A DNA stretch of 10,742 nucleotides from Syntrophomonadaceae bacterium (GTDB lineage Bacteria > Bacillota > Dethiobacteria > DTU022): positions 1 through 10,742 of the forward strand of contig PUKR01000138.1 in the NCBI GenBank assembly GCA_003552365.1, in the 5' to 3' direction. The position numbers and the translations under genes are program-made. The notes under the pieces were generated by a model. The model was given only the letters and a program-made list of their open reading frames with translations. It searched no databases and was not told where the DNA came from. Shown here in pieces: positions 1-5,965 of the stretch. How positions within the stretch are numbered: the stretch's first letter is position 1; every line of letters begins with the position of its first letter.

Positions 1-176
1 AGTACGGACATATCCTTGAAGCAGAAGATTACGAAGAAGCCAGGCCTATGATTGAAGATGAAATGCGAGAAGACCAGTTAACAAGAGATAGGCAGGAAAA
101 AGAACAAAGGATCTTCATGGAAATGATCGAAGATCTAAAAGATGAAAGCGAGATAGAAAAGCTCGAAGATCTTTAA
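1..176 (+). CDS. 3' end of a gene, possibly a PpiC/PrsA-type foldase (partial)
   Basis: An open frame enters from the left edge (first full codon at base 3) and ends at TAA 174-176, giving the last 57 residues of a protein. The peptide is highly charged and probably helical, rich in E, D, K and R. It begins YGHILEAEDYEEARP and ends SEIEKLEDL. A G-H-I-L stretch followed by an acidic segment and a long charged helix resembles the C-terminal end of parvulin-type peptidyl-prolyl isomerases (PrsA/SurA/PpiC), where the parvulin fold closes with a G-(Y/F)-H-I-I strand and a helical tail follows. That likeness is from memory of the family and rests on very few residues. No catalytic part lies in the window, so the identity stays tentative. 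Codon periodicity and the clean stop support a real gene end. Confidence 0.55.
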   Translation, partial: YGHILEAEDYEEARPMIEDEMREDQLTRDRQEKEQRIFMEMIEDLKDESEIEKLEDL

Positions 177-230
177 ATTTAACGGATAGCCCCATATTTC
201 GGCCATTAAACCAATAAAATGTTCTAAAAA

Positions 231-271
231 TATCCTACTGCAGTAGATTAAAACCATGCTGCAGTAGGATA
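231..271 (+). terminator. 13-bp perfect inverted repeat, terminator-like
   Basis: TATCCTACTGCAG (231-243) pairs perfectly with CTGCAGTAGGATA (259-271) around a 15-base loop. It lies 55 bases after the stop of the upstream partial gene and 25 bases before the TTG start of the EamA permease. On the plus strand the stem is followed by an AT-rich stretch (ATTATTTA) but not by a proper T run. On the minus strand it is followed by TATTTTTAG, which is closer to a U tract, yet no minus-strand gene ends here. It may be a weak terminator of the upstream gene or an operator-like palindrome in the leader of the permease. Confidence 0.45.
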
Positions 272-296
272 ATTATTTATGGAAGGCAGCTAGAAA

Positions 297-1220
297 TTGT
301 CGTCAAACCCCCTTGAAACAAGCGGTAAAATGAGGTTTTTGGAGAACAGCGCCTTGGTCACAGCGGTACTGGCTGTATCATTTGCTGCCATTTTTATCCG
401 GTTATCTGAAGCTCCGGCGCTGGTTATCGCTTTTTATCGCCTTCTATTTACTTTGTTCATTCTTTTGCCGGGTTTCCTGGTCGGTCAGTGGAAAGAACTC
501 CGCTTCATCGGCACCCCTGATTTGTGGAAAATAACTCTCAGTGGTTTTTTTCTAGCCGGCCATTTTTATTTGTGGATTGGCTCTTTAAACTACAGTCCTG
601 TAGCCGTGGCGGTTATCCTGGTATCTTTGCACCCTATTTTTGTTACCGCCGCGGGTCGATTATTATTAGGCGACAATATCCCTCCCCGGTTTATACCGTC
701 ACTATTATTAGTGCTGACCGGAACTGCTGCTATAGCTTTCGAAAGTATTACCGGGGTTATGCTTTACACTTCCACAGAAATAAGGGGGATCTTAATGGCC
801 CTTGGTGGGGCTGTTATGATGTCGGGTTACCTGCTGGTCGGCCGCCACCTGCGCCAGAGCCTGTCAACCACCATATACGCAGGGGGAACTTATGCTGCCG
901 CATCTATTTTTCTACTCATCATTGCCATACCTGCCCGGGTAGAACTTTTTCACTACCCTGCCAGGGAATACATTATTTTTGGTGCGCTGGCCATTATTCC
1001 AACATTTTTCGGCCATACTGTATTTAACTGGGCTTTAAAGAGGGTCCGTGCCTCTTTAATATCCCTGCTTTATCTAGGCGAACCCCTGGGCGCCACCATA
1101 TTGGCAATAATTTTTTTTAGTGAAGTGCCTTCTTCATTACAGGTTCTTGGCGGGGCAGCAATTTTAACCGGCCTCTACCTGGTAATTAAAAGAGGCCCGG
1201 AACCTCCGGGCCCCTGTTGA
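297..1220 (+). CDS. EamA-family (DMT superfamily) transporter
   Basis: The 307-residue protein is almost wholly hydrophobic, with about ten predicted membrane helices in two similar halves, the usual layout and length for EamA/RhaT-type permeases of the drug/metabolite transporter superfamily. Family-like features are the early ALVTAVLAVSFAAIFIR segment, the P-A-L-V-I-A-F-Y-R-L motif typical of helix 2, and in the second half the stretch around S-L-I-S-L-L-Y-L-G-E-P followed by G-G-A-A-I-L-T-G near the end. Members export or import small metabolites, amino acids or drugs; the substrate cannot be told here. The TTG start at 297 is preferred because GGAAGG (281-286) lies 10 bases upstream. The next ATG, at 330, has no comparable ribosome binding site. 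The gene has its own leader and no obvious partner nearby. Confidence 0.88.
   Translation: MSSNPLETSGKMRFLENSALVTAVLAVSFAAIFIRLSEAPALVIAFYRLLFTLFILLPGFLVGQWKELRFIGTPDLWKITLSGFFLAGHFYLWIGSLNYSPVAVAVILVSLHPIFVTAAGRLLLGDNIPPRFIPSLLLVLTGTAAIAFESITGVMLYTSTEIRGILMALGGAVMMSGYLLVGRHLRQSLSTTIYAGGTYAAASIFLLIIAIPARVELFHYPAREYIIFGALAIIPTFFGHTVFNWALKRVRASLISLLYLGEPLGATILAIIFFSEVPSSLQVLGGAAILTGLYLVIKRGPEPPGPC
1194..1212 (+). repeat. GC-rich hairpin at the 3' end of the permease gene
   Basis: GGCCCGG (1194-1200) and CCGGGCC (1206-1212) form a perfect 7-bp GC stem with a 5-base loop, overlapping the last codons before TGA (1218-1220). No T run follows, so it is not a canonical intrinsic terminator, though it could stabilise the 3' end of the mRNA. 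Confidence 0.4.
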
Positions 1221-1238
1221 TAAAAGTGCTTAATAAAC

Positions 1239-1253
1239 TTGTGTCTGCTCAGC
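1239..1253. repeat. Direct repeat copy 1 flanking the ABM gene
   Basis: TTGTGTCTGCTCAGC occurs here and again at 1624-1638, one copy on each side of the small minus-strand ABM gene and 385 bases apart. This copy also carries a short hairpin: CTCAGC-ATG-GCTGAG (1248-1262) is a perfect 6-bp stem. On the minus strand it lies downstream of the ABM gene, but no T run follows. Confidence 0.7.
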
Positions 1254-1286
1254 ATGGCTGAGAAGTAACATAAACTTTTTATTTAA

Positions 1287-1574
1287 CTAGCTTTCAAATA
1301 ACTCCAGCTCCGGTTTTTCAGCCAGGATCGCTCCTATTTTTCCCTTGACAATGCTTTGATAATGAGGAGTCTTACGGTGTTCTTCCAGGTCTTCCCTGCC
1401 ATTATACTTTTCGATGAAAACCACTTCATCCGGGTTTTCCGGGGAGACATAGGGATCATACTTTAAACAACCCGCTTCTTTTTCCCTTACTTCCCGGGCC
1501 ATTTCAAGGCATAAATCCACAAGTTCATTACCCTTACCCTGTTTAGCTTTCAGCTTCGCAATTAATGTGACCAT
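1287..1574 (-). CDS. ABM-domain (YgiN-like) small monooxygenase-fold protein
   Basis: The 95-residue protein has the size and pattern of single-domain antibiotic biosynthesis monooxygenase (ABM) proteins, which form dimeric ferredoxin-like barrels. Typical features are the N-terminal strand V-T-L-I-A-K-L-K-A-K-x-G-K, the helix with E-L-V-D-L-C-L-E-M-A, the C-L-K-Y-D strand, the D-E-V-V-F-I-E-K-Y strand, and the end of helix 2 with H-x-x-T-P-H-Y. Known relatives include quinol monooxygenases and many proteins of unknown role, so the family name does not fix a reaction. The ATG at 1572-1574 is preceded on the minus strand by AGGAGG about 7 bases upstream. It is transcribed away from the sigma54 regulator and shows no obvious link to the transport operon. 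Confidence 0.85.
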   Translation of the reverse strand: MVTLIAKLKAKQGKGNELVDLCLEMAREVREKEAGCLKYDPYVSPENPDEVVFIEKYNGREDLEEHRKTPHYQSIVKGKIGAILAEKPELELFES

Positions 1575-1623
1575 AATTAACCTCCTGTTTGCTTAAATGA
1601 TATTAACACATTCATTAAGTTAG

Positions 1624-1638
1624 TTGTGTCTGCTCAGC
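1624..1638. repeat. Direct repeat copy 2 flanking the ABM gene
   Basis: Second exact copy of TTGTGTCTGCTCAGC (first at 1239-1253). Similarity continues a little further: four of the next seven bases match (GCTG). It lies upstream of the ABM gene on the minus strand. The repeat pair could mark an old insertion or deletion unit around that gene. Confidence 0.7.
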
Positions 1639-1775
1639 CGTGCTGCTTTTGGCCTGGTAACGCAATGTCTTCAGCCCAAAAACAACAAGATTGAGCAGTT
1701 ATTCTTAGTTTGTTATACACTTAGTTTACACGATTCTTATGAAAAAAGCTAAACCCCTTAATATTTCCAGCTTAA

Positions 1776-1804
1776 TTGCATTTTCTTCTCATAATGTTTA
1801 TAAT
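1776..1804 (+). promoter_or_regulatory. SigmaA-type promoter for the sigma54 activator gene
   Basis: TTGCAT (1776-1781) and a perfect TATAAT (1799-1804) are separated by 17 bases, the ideal spacing for a vegetative promoter. Transcription would begin near 1811 and leave a leader of about 110 bases before the ATG at 1921. This suggests the activator is made by the housekeeping polymerase and not by sigma54. No activator-type palindrome like those at 3684-3788 is seen here. Confidence 0.6.
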
Positions 1805-1920
1805 AATACCATCAATAACACGCTCTAACAGATAAAGGCTACATAACCAGCGATCCCTTGTTAAATAAATGATGAATTCTTAGAGAGTGCTAAACTTGCT
1901 TAATCCGGGGGGAAAATCCC

Positions 1921-3642
1921 ATGGAACGCTATCTTTTGGAAGAAGCATTGAATAATGCCCACAACGGGGTAATTGTAATTGATAAAGAAACCCAGATTAC
2001 TTATTGTAACGATGCTGCCTGCAGGTTGCTGGGCATATCTCGTGAAGATACCATTAATAAAAAAATAAAGGAAATTGTGCCCAGGACTGAGATGGACCAG
2101 GTGGTTAAAGACGGCATGCCCCGCTTAAACCGGCAAGTAGAATTGGAAAACCGGGTAATTATTTCCAACCGGACCCCGCTTAAAAAAAATGGAGAGATAG
2201 TGGGCGCGGTAGCTGTTTTTCAAGACATTACCGAACTAAGAGAGGCGATCGAGGAACTAACTATTACTAAAGACTTCCTTGATAAACTGGAAACAAGCCT
2301 GGAGCATTTATCCGAAGGAATTATTATGGTAGACGAAAACGGTTATATTACCAAGATAACCGATAGTTATTGCGGCTTTTTAAAGGTTGATAAAAACCAT
2401 GTTATCGGCAAGCATGTAACCGAGGTAATCAAAAATACCAGGATGCACAAAGTTTTAGAAACCGGAAAAGCTGAAATAGGGGATGTCCAAAAGATAAACG
2501 GAAAAGATGTCATCGTGATGCGTATCCCGATTAAGTCTGACGGTAAAGTAGTTGGCGCAGTCGGCCAGGTGATGTTTCAGGATGTATCAGAGCTGGCCAG
2601 GCTTGCTTCAAAGCTTAATGTTGTAGAAAAAAAGCTGGAGTATTACCAGCAAGAATATAAAAAATGGCAAAAATCAAGGTACAATATTAACCACATCATC
2701 GGTAACAGTTCTGAAATAAAAAAACTTAAATCAATGATCAATAAAGTTGCCCAGTACCCTTCCACTGTTTTAATCAGGGGTGAGAGCGGCACGGGTAAAG
2801 AACTTATAGCACACGCCATCCATGAAGCCGGACCCCGCAGCGATAGCCCTTTTGTGCGGGTTAACTGTGCCGCCATACCAAAAGAACTGCTGGAAGCGGA
2901 ACTGTTCGGATACGAAGAGGGTTCTTTTACCGGGGCAAAAAAGAAGGGAAAACCGGGAAAATTTGAACTGGCCGAAGGAGGCACAATTTTTCTCGATGAA
3001 ATCGGGGACATGCCCCAGGAAATGCAGGTAAAGCTATTAAGAGTGCTCCAGGAAAAAGAAGTGGACAGGGTGGGAAGCACAGAGATCAGGAGCATCAATA
3101 CCAGGGTTATAGCTTCTACCAACCGAGACTTGGAAACCATGCTCGAACAGGGAGAATTTAGGTACGACCTTTTTTATCGTCTTAATGTAGTTACTTTGAG
3201 GCTCCCCCCTTTAAGGGAAATGCGCGATGACATTTTGGAGATTTCTTCCTATATTCTGAACCAACTTAACGAAGAACTAGGAACCGATATCAAGTCTATT
3301 TCCGGCCATGTAAAAGAACTATTTATGAACTACCCCTGGCCCGGCAATGTACGTGAACTGCGAAATGTTTTGGAAAGAGCTGTTAACGTGATGGAAGGGC
3401 CGGAAATCGAATTAAAAGATCTGCCCCTTTACCTGCAAGAGTACAGTATCAGCCAGGAAGAACATAAAAAAGAGCAGGTCGTTTACTCTTTGTTGACCAA
3501 GGAATTGGAAACCGCCGAGAAAAAAGTAATCTCGAAAGCCCTTAAAATATCAGGCAACAACAAGCGCGAAGCAGCAAGGCTGCTAAACATACACAGGGCT
3601 ACTTTATACCGAAAGATGCAGAAATACGGGATCCAAGCCTGA
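1921..3642 (+). CDS. PAS-domain sigma54-dependent transcriptional activator (Fis family)
   Basis: The 573-residue protein is a bacterial enhancer-binding protein that would remodel sigma54 RNA polymerase by ATP hydrolysis. Two PAS sensor domains come first (about residues 5-110 and 121-228), then a short coiled linker (about 228-250). The AAA+ domain begins near 258 with IIGNSSEI and carries Walker A GESGTGKE (287-294), the sigma54-contact loop GSFTGA (334-339; a common variant of GAFTGA), Walker B ending in D359-E360, and the arginine-containing F-R-Y-D-L-F-Y-R-L segment (413-421). A Fis-type helix-turn-helix closes the protein (about 544-571, with REAARLLNIHRATLYRKM). No receiver domain is present, so it is not a classical two-component regulator; the PAS domains probably sense a ligand, redox state or partner. 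ATG 1921 follows a G-rich ribosome binding site (1907-1912). It sits just upstream of a sigma54 promoter and is the obvious candidate regulator of the TRAP operon. Confidence 0.96.
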   Translation: MERYLLEEALNNAHNGVIVIDKETQITYCNDAACRLLGISREDTINKKIKEIVPRTEMDQVVKDGMPRLNRQVELENRVIISNRTPLKKNGEIVGAVAVFQDITELREAIEELTITKDFLDKLETSLEHLSEGIIMVDENGYITKITDSYCGFLKVDKNHVIGKHVTEVIKNTRMHKVLETGKAEIGDVQKINGKDVIVMRIPIKSDGKVVGAVGQVMFQDVSELARLASKLNVVEKKLEYYQQEYKKWQKSRYNINHIIGNSSEIKKLKSMINKVAQYPSTVLIRGESGTGKELIAHAIHEAGPRSDSPFVRVNCAAIPKELLEAELFGYEEGSFTGAKKKGKPGKFELAEGGTIFLDEIGDMPQEMQVKLLRVLQEKEVDRVGSTEIRSINTRVIASTNRDLETMLEQGEFRYDLFYRLNVVTLRLPPLREMRDDILEISSYILNQLNEELGTDIKSISGHVKELFMNYPWPGNVRELRNVLERAVNVMEGPEIELKDLPLYLQEYSISQEEHKKEQVVYSLLTKELETAEKKVISKALKISGNNKREAARLLNIHRATLYRKMQKYGIQA

Positions 3643-3657
3643 GGGTTTTGCAGGCTT
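3635..3657 (+). repeat. Hairpin over the stop codon of the regulator gene
   Basis: AAGCCTG (3635-3641) and CAGGCTT (3651-3657) are perfect inverted repeats with a 9-base loop, overlapping the TGA stop (3640-3642). No T run follows, so the stronger terminator is the one at 3749-3807. It may contribute to termination or mRNA 3'-end stability. Confidence 0.4.
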
Positions 3658-3683
3658 CCATTATAACTAAACCAGCCTTACCG

Positions 3684-3701
3684 TGTAGCAAACATGCAAC
3701 G
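3684..3701 (+). promoter_or_regulatory. Putative upstream activator site A (18 bp)
   Basis: TGTAGC-AAACAT-GCAACG fits a pattern TGTNGC-N6-GCWACR shared with two more sites nearby. It abuts site B exactly, giving an 18-bp period. Its centre lies roughly 256 bases upstream of the predicted sigma54 transcription start. Binding by the Fis-type domain of the adjacent activator is inferred. Confidence 0.55.
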
Positions 3702-3719
3702 TGTCGCTTATATGCTACA
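3702..3719 (+). promoter_or_regulatory. Putative upstream activator site B (18 bp)
   Basis: TGTCGC-TTATAT-GCTACA is the most symmetric member with a TGT...ACA frame: seven of nine positions are self-complementary. It starts at the base after site A ends. Adjacent tandem dyads are typical of enhancer-binding proteins that must assemble as hexamers. Confidence 0.6.
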
Positions 3720-3748
3720 TACCTGCCCGGTTCGTTCGTAGTACTAAG

Positions 3749-3807
3749 AAAAAAGCCTTACCCCTAAATTCGTTGCATTAGCGCAACAAGGAGGCCGGGC
3801 TTTTTTT
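3749..3807 (+). terminator. Intrinsic terminator of the activator gene
   Basis: AAAAAAGCC (3749-3757) pairs with GGCTTTTTT (3798-3806), and a T7 run (3801-3807) ends the structure. An inner stem CGTTGC/GCAACA lies within the loop. The position, about 105 bases after the regulator stop, and the T run support rho-independent termination that insulates the TRAP operon from read-through. The long loop makes folding less certain than for a compact hairpin. Confidence 0.6.
3771..3788 (-). promoter_or_regulatory. Putative upstream activator site C inside the terminator loop
   Basis: Read on the minus strand this is TGTTGC-GCTAAT-GCAACG, matching site A at 13 of 18 positions and fitting the same TGTNGC-N6-GCWACR pattern. 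Its centre is 69 bases downstream of that of site B and about 170 bases upstream of the predicted start. Because it also forms the inner stem of the terminator, its symmetry could have arisen for RNA folding instead. Confidence 0.45.
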
Positions 3808-3922
3808 ATGCAAGCATCGGCCCAAATAAAATAAGCCTTCTTGTTATCAAGCTACCCTGCATTCCTCATAATTACTCCTTAATCATTCCCGAACTTTGTA
3901 TATAAAAGTGCCCTTTTGTACC

Positions 3923-3937
3923 TGGCACAACTTTTGC
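3923..3937 (+). promoter_or_regulatory. Sigma54 (-24/-12) promoter of the TRAP operon
   Basis: TGGCAC-AACTT-TTGC matches the sigma54 consensus (TGGCAC-N5-TTGC) at every consensus base, with the invariant GG (3924-3925) and GC (3936-3937) 12 bases apart. Transcription should start near 3949, giving a leader of about 100 bases before dctP. The neighbouring gene encodes a sigma54 activator and dyads lie upstream, so function is very likely. Confidence 0.9.
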
Positions 3938-4051
3938 TTTATATAGTCTGTGGCTATGCTAAAATTATTCTATTGTTGAAAGGGGGTATCGAGCAAGAAA
4001 CGGCCGTAATAATCTCATTTAACACTAAATTTTTTAAGGGGGAATTAAACC

Positions 4052-5212
4052 TTGAGTAAGAAAAATTGGCTTGTTTTGTTTGCAGTTGTTGTTCTGGCAG
4101 TTTTTTCGGTTTCAATGTTTGTCGGATGTGAAGTTGAAGATGATGTAGTAGAAAATGATAACGGCAATGATGCGGTATATGAAGAAGAATATCACTTGGA
4201 AATTGCCACTACCTGGCCCAGTGGGATTCTGCTGCACGAGATGGCGGAAATGTGGGCCGAGTACGCAGAAGAGATGAGCGGTGGCAGGCTGACCATTGAA
4301 GTCCATCCCGCGGGAGCAATTGTCGGAGCTATGGAGGTGCTGGATGCTACCCAGGCCGGCACTATTGACGGTTACCATGCCTGGTCCGGTTACTGGGAAG
4401 GCGACCACCCATCACAAAACTTTTTTGCTTCCATTCCCATGGCATTTGAAACTCATGCCCATATTTTGTGGATGTATGACCGCGGCTTAGACTACCAGAA
4501 CCAGGTATACCAGGAGGAAATGGGCTATAACGTCAAAGCATTCCTTTGCGGAGCAACCCACCCCGAGATTGGCGCACACTCCAACGTTCCACTGGCGGAA
4601 CTGGAAGACTGGATTGGTGTTACTCACAGGGTGCCCGGCTGGATGGCCCAAATCCTTGACGACATCGGCGTAGCGGTAGCGGTTATGCCCGGTGGCGACG
4701 TTTACCCGGCCCTGGAAACCGGGGAAATTGATTCCGGAGAATTCAGCTCGCCCATCGTTAACCATACCTTAGGCTTCCACGAAGTAACCGATTACTTCAC
4801 CGGCCCCGGGATCCACCAGCCCACCTGCTTGTTTGAACTGGTACTAAACAAGGATGTTTGGGATAGCCTGCCGCCCGACCTGCAGGCAATTATTGAAGCT
4901 GCTACCTACAAGGTAACCAATGAAGCCTGGGCAATTGACGTAATTGAAGGTTATAAAGTGCTCCAGGAATGGCAGGATGTACACGGCAACGAGGCTATTT
5001 ATGTCAGCGATGAAGCCCAGCTTGAATTCCGCGAGCATGCCTGGGAATTCATTGACCAGGAAGTTGCCGGTGATCCTGTTTCAGAAGAAATCTGGAATGA
5101 TGCAAGGCAGTTTTTCCTGGAATTCATCGAATACGACGAGTTTATGAACCCGCACCGTCAAATTCCCGAACAATTCCAGCTTCCTGACGATGCAAGGCTG
5201 CATAGAGAATAA
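4052..5212 (+). CDS. dctP: TRAP transporter substrate-binding lipoprotein, DctP/TakP-like
   Basis: This 386-residue protein is the extracytoplasmic solute receptor of a TRAP transporter. It starts with a lipoprotein signal: KK, a hydrophobic stretch (7-24), then FVGC with the lipid-carrying cysteine at C26, as expected in a Gram-positive cell. An acidic linker precedes the binding domain (from about residue 48, LEIATTWPSG). The H-R-V-P-G segment with R193 and the G-G-D-V-Y-P-A-L-E-T-G-E-I-D segment ending in E230 correspond to the conserved arginine and ligand/cation-site region of TakP-like receptors; F231 stands where many relatives have Trp. Known members of this subgroup bind 2-oxo acids, lactate or aromatic acids. 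TTG 4052 is chosen because AAGGGGG (4036-4042) precedes it by 9 bases and it gives the complete signal peptide. It is the first gene after the sigma54 promoter. The mature chain is strikingly acidic (about 70 D/E against 12 K/R). Confidence 0.95.
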   Translation: MSKKNWLVLFAVVVLAVFSVSMFVGCEVEDDVVENDNGNDAVYEEEYHLEIATTWPSGILLHEMAEMWAEYAEEMSGGRLTIEVHPAGAIVGAMEVLDATQAGTIDGYHAWSGYWEGDHPSQNFFASIPMAFETHAHILWMYDRGLDYQNQVYQEEMGYNVKAFLCGATHPEIGAHSNVPLAELEDWIGVTHRVPGWMAQILDDIGVAVAVMPGGDVYPALETGEIDSGEFSSPIVNHTLGFHEVTDYFTGPGIHQPTCLFELVLNKDVWDSLPPDLQAIIEAATYKVTNEAWAIDVIEGYKVLQEWQDVHGNEAIYVSDEAQLEFREHAWEFIDQEVAGDPVSEEIWNDARQFFLEFIEYDEFMNPHRQIPEQFQLPDDARLHRE

Positions 5213-5229
5213 TCAAGACTTATAGGACC

Positions 5230-5279
5230 GGAAGAGCCACCCGGCAGCTGCAAGCAAAGCGGTGGCCGGGGGCTCTTCC
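5230..5279 (+). repeat. Strong intercistronic hairpin between dctP and dctQ
   Basis: GGAAGAGCC (5230-5238) pairs with GGCTCTTCC (5271-5279). After a bulged base the stem can continue with CCCGGC against GCCGGG. The sequence after it (CTGTTTATT) has no long T run, so it is more likely a partial terminator or RNA-stabilising structure. Such an element after the binding-protein gene would let the receptor be made in excess over the membrane subunits. Confidence 0.65.
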
Positions 5280-5314
5280 CTGTTTATTAACTATCATGAG
5301 GAAGAGGTGATTTG

Positions 5315-5914
5315 ATGAGCACCCTTCATAATACGATCAGGGTTATAGAAAACATTAATAGATGGGCTATATCACTGGTAAAATGGTTGGTTCCGGTTTT
5401 GATTTTAACCCTGGTTTATGAAGTAATTATGAGGTACGGCTTCCGCAGCCCAACCCTTTGGAGTTATGACGTTACCTATATGCTTTGCAGCATATTTTTA
5501 GCAATTGGCATGGCTTATACCTTGAAGGAAGGCGGCCATGTCAACATCGATATCATAATAGAAAGATTAAGCATAAAGCAGAGAGCTATTATACAGGCAG
5601 TATTTTACGTAATCCTGTTCTTCCCCCTGTGGGGGTTAATTACTTATTTCTTTGCCTTCTATGTTGTAGATTCCTGGATTAACCTGTCAGTCGCAAGGGT
5701 TGGCACCTGGAGACCCCCTATCTATCCTTTTAACACCTGGATCTGGATAGGCTCACTACTGCTCTTTCTCCAGGGAATCGCTGAATTGCTCAAGTATATC
5801 TACATGGCTAAAACGGGAAGAGATGATTATATAGCCCCCGGTGAAGAAGAGAAAATTCAGCAAGAGATCGCCGAAAAAGAAAAAATGCTGGAAGATGTGA
5901 CTGCCGATGCTTAA
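5315..5914 (+). CDS. dctQ: TRAP transporter small permease subunit, DctQ
   Basis: The 199-residue protein has four predicted membrane helices (about 18-37, 52-72, 90-115 and 140-165) and the size of DctQ subunits, which join the large permease to form the membrane complex. Family-like features are W-x-x-x-L-V-K-W-L-V-P-V-L at the start of helix 1, E-x-x-M-R-Y-x-F-x-S-P-T-x-W-S-Y-D after it, and the G-G-H-V-N-I-D-I-I segment between helices 2 and 3, plus P-P-I-Y-P-F-N before the last helix. A charged cytoplasmic tail follows. An in-frame TTG at 5312 precedes the ATG at 5315; the ATG is preferred because AGAGGTGAT (5303-5311) fits the anti-Shine-Dalgarno with suitable spacing. It follows dctP after a hairpin-bearing gap and precedes dctM by 51 bases. 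Confidence 0.93.
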   Translation: MSTLHNTIRVIENINRWAISLVKWLVPVLILTLVYEVIMRYGFRSPTLWSYDVTYMLCSIFLAIGMAYTLKEGGHVNIDIIIERLSIKQRAIIQAVFYVILFFPLWGLITYFFAFYVVDSWINLSVARVGTWRPPIYPFNTWIWIGSLLLFLQGIAELLKYIYMAKTGRDDYIAPGEEEKIQQEIAEKEKMLEDVTADA

Positions 5915-5965
5915 AAATTTTAGAAACAGATTCAGGCAAGCCCGACACAAGGAGGTTAAGCATAT

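Larger units (their letters stand above)
1575..1920. other. Divergent intergenic region (346 bp)
   Basis: This AT-rich gap separates the minus-strand ABM gene from the plus-strand regulator. It holds the Shine-Dalgarno of the ABM gene, direct repeat copy 2 (1624-1638), an imperfect hairpin (TTTTGGCCTG 1647-1656 with CAGCCCAAAA 1672-1681, one mismatch) and a sigmaA-type promoter for the regulator. No small ORF with a convincing ribosome binding site and no recognisable riboswitch was seen. Confidence 0.6.
3643..4051. other. Regulatory intergenic region (409 bp) between activator and TRAP operon
   Basis: This gap has no convincing gene. In order it holds the tail of a hairpin over the regulator stop, two abutting 18-bp palindromes (3684-3719), an intrinsic terminator with a third palindrome in its loop (3749-3807), an AT-rich spacer, a -24/-12 promoter (3923-3937) and a leader of about 100 bases that ends in the ribosome binding site of dctP (3... 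A/G-rich AAGGGGG at 4036-4042). The arrangement of enhancer sites, spacer and sigma54 promoter is the textbook layout for an enhancer-binding protein target. Confidence 0.8.

Noticed and set aside
1805..1920. Possible riboswitch in the leader of the activator gene
   Set aside because: The leader of about 110 bases is AT-rich, with only a weak GGGA/TCCC pairing near the ribosome binding site. No known aptamer core was recognised.
2643..3140. 165-codon open frame on the minus strand inside the activator gene
   Set aside because: It lies opposite the conserved AAA+ coding region, whose Walker and GSFTGA motifs prove the plus-strand frame. The peptide looks like no family and has no ribosome binding site.
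3975..4030. AAAGGGGG-like ribosome binding site in the dctP leader, suggesting a leader peptide
   Set aside because: No ATG, GTG or TTG lies at suitable spacing after it before the true dctP site, so no small gene can be supported.
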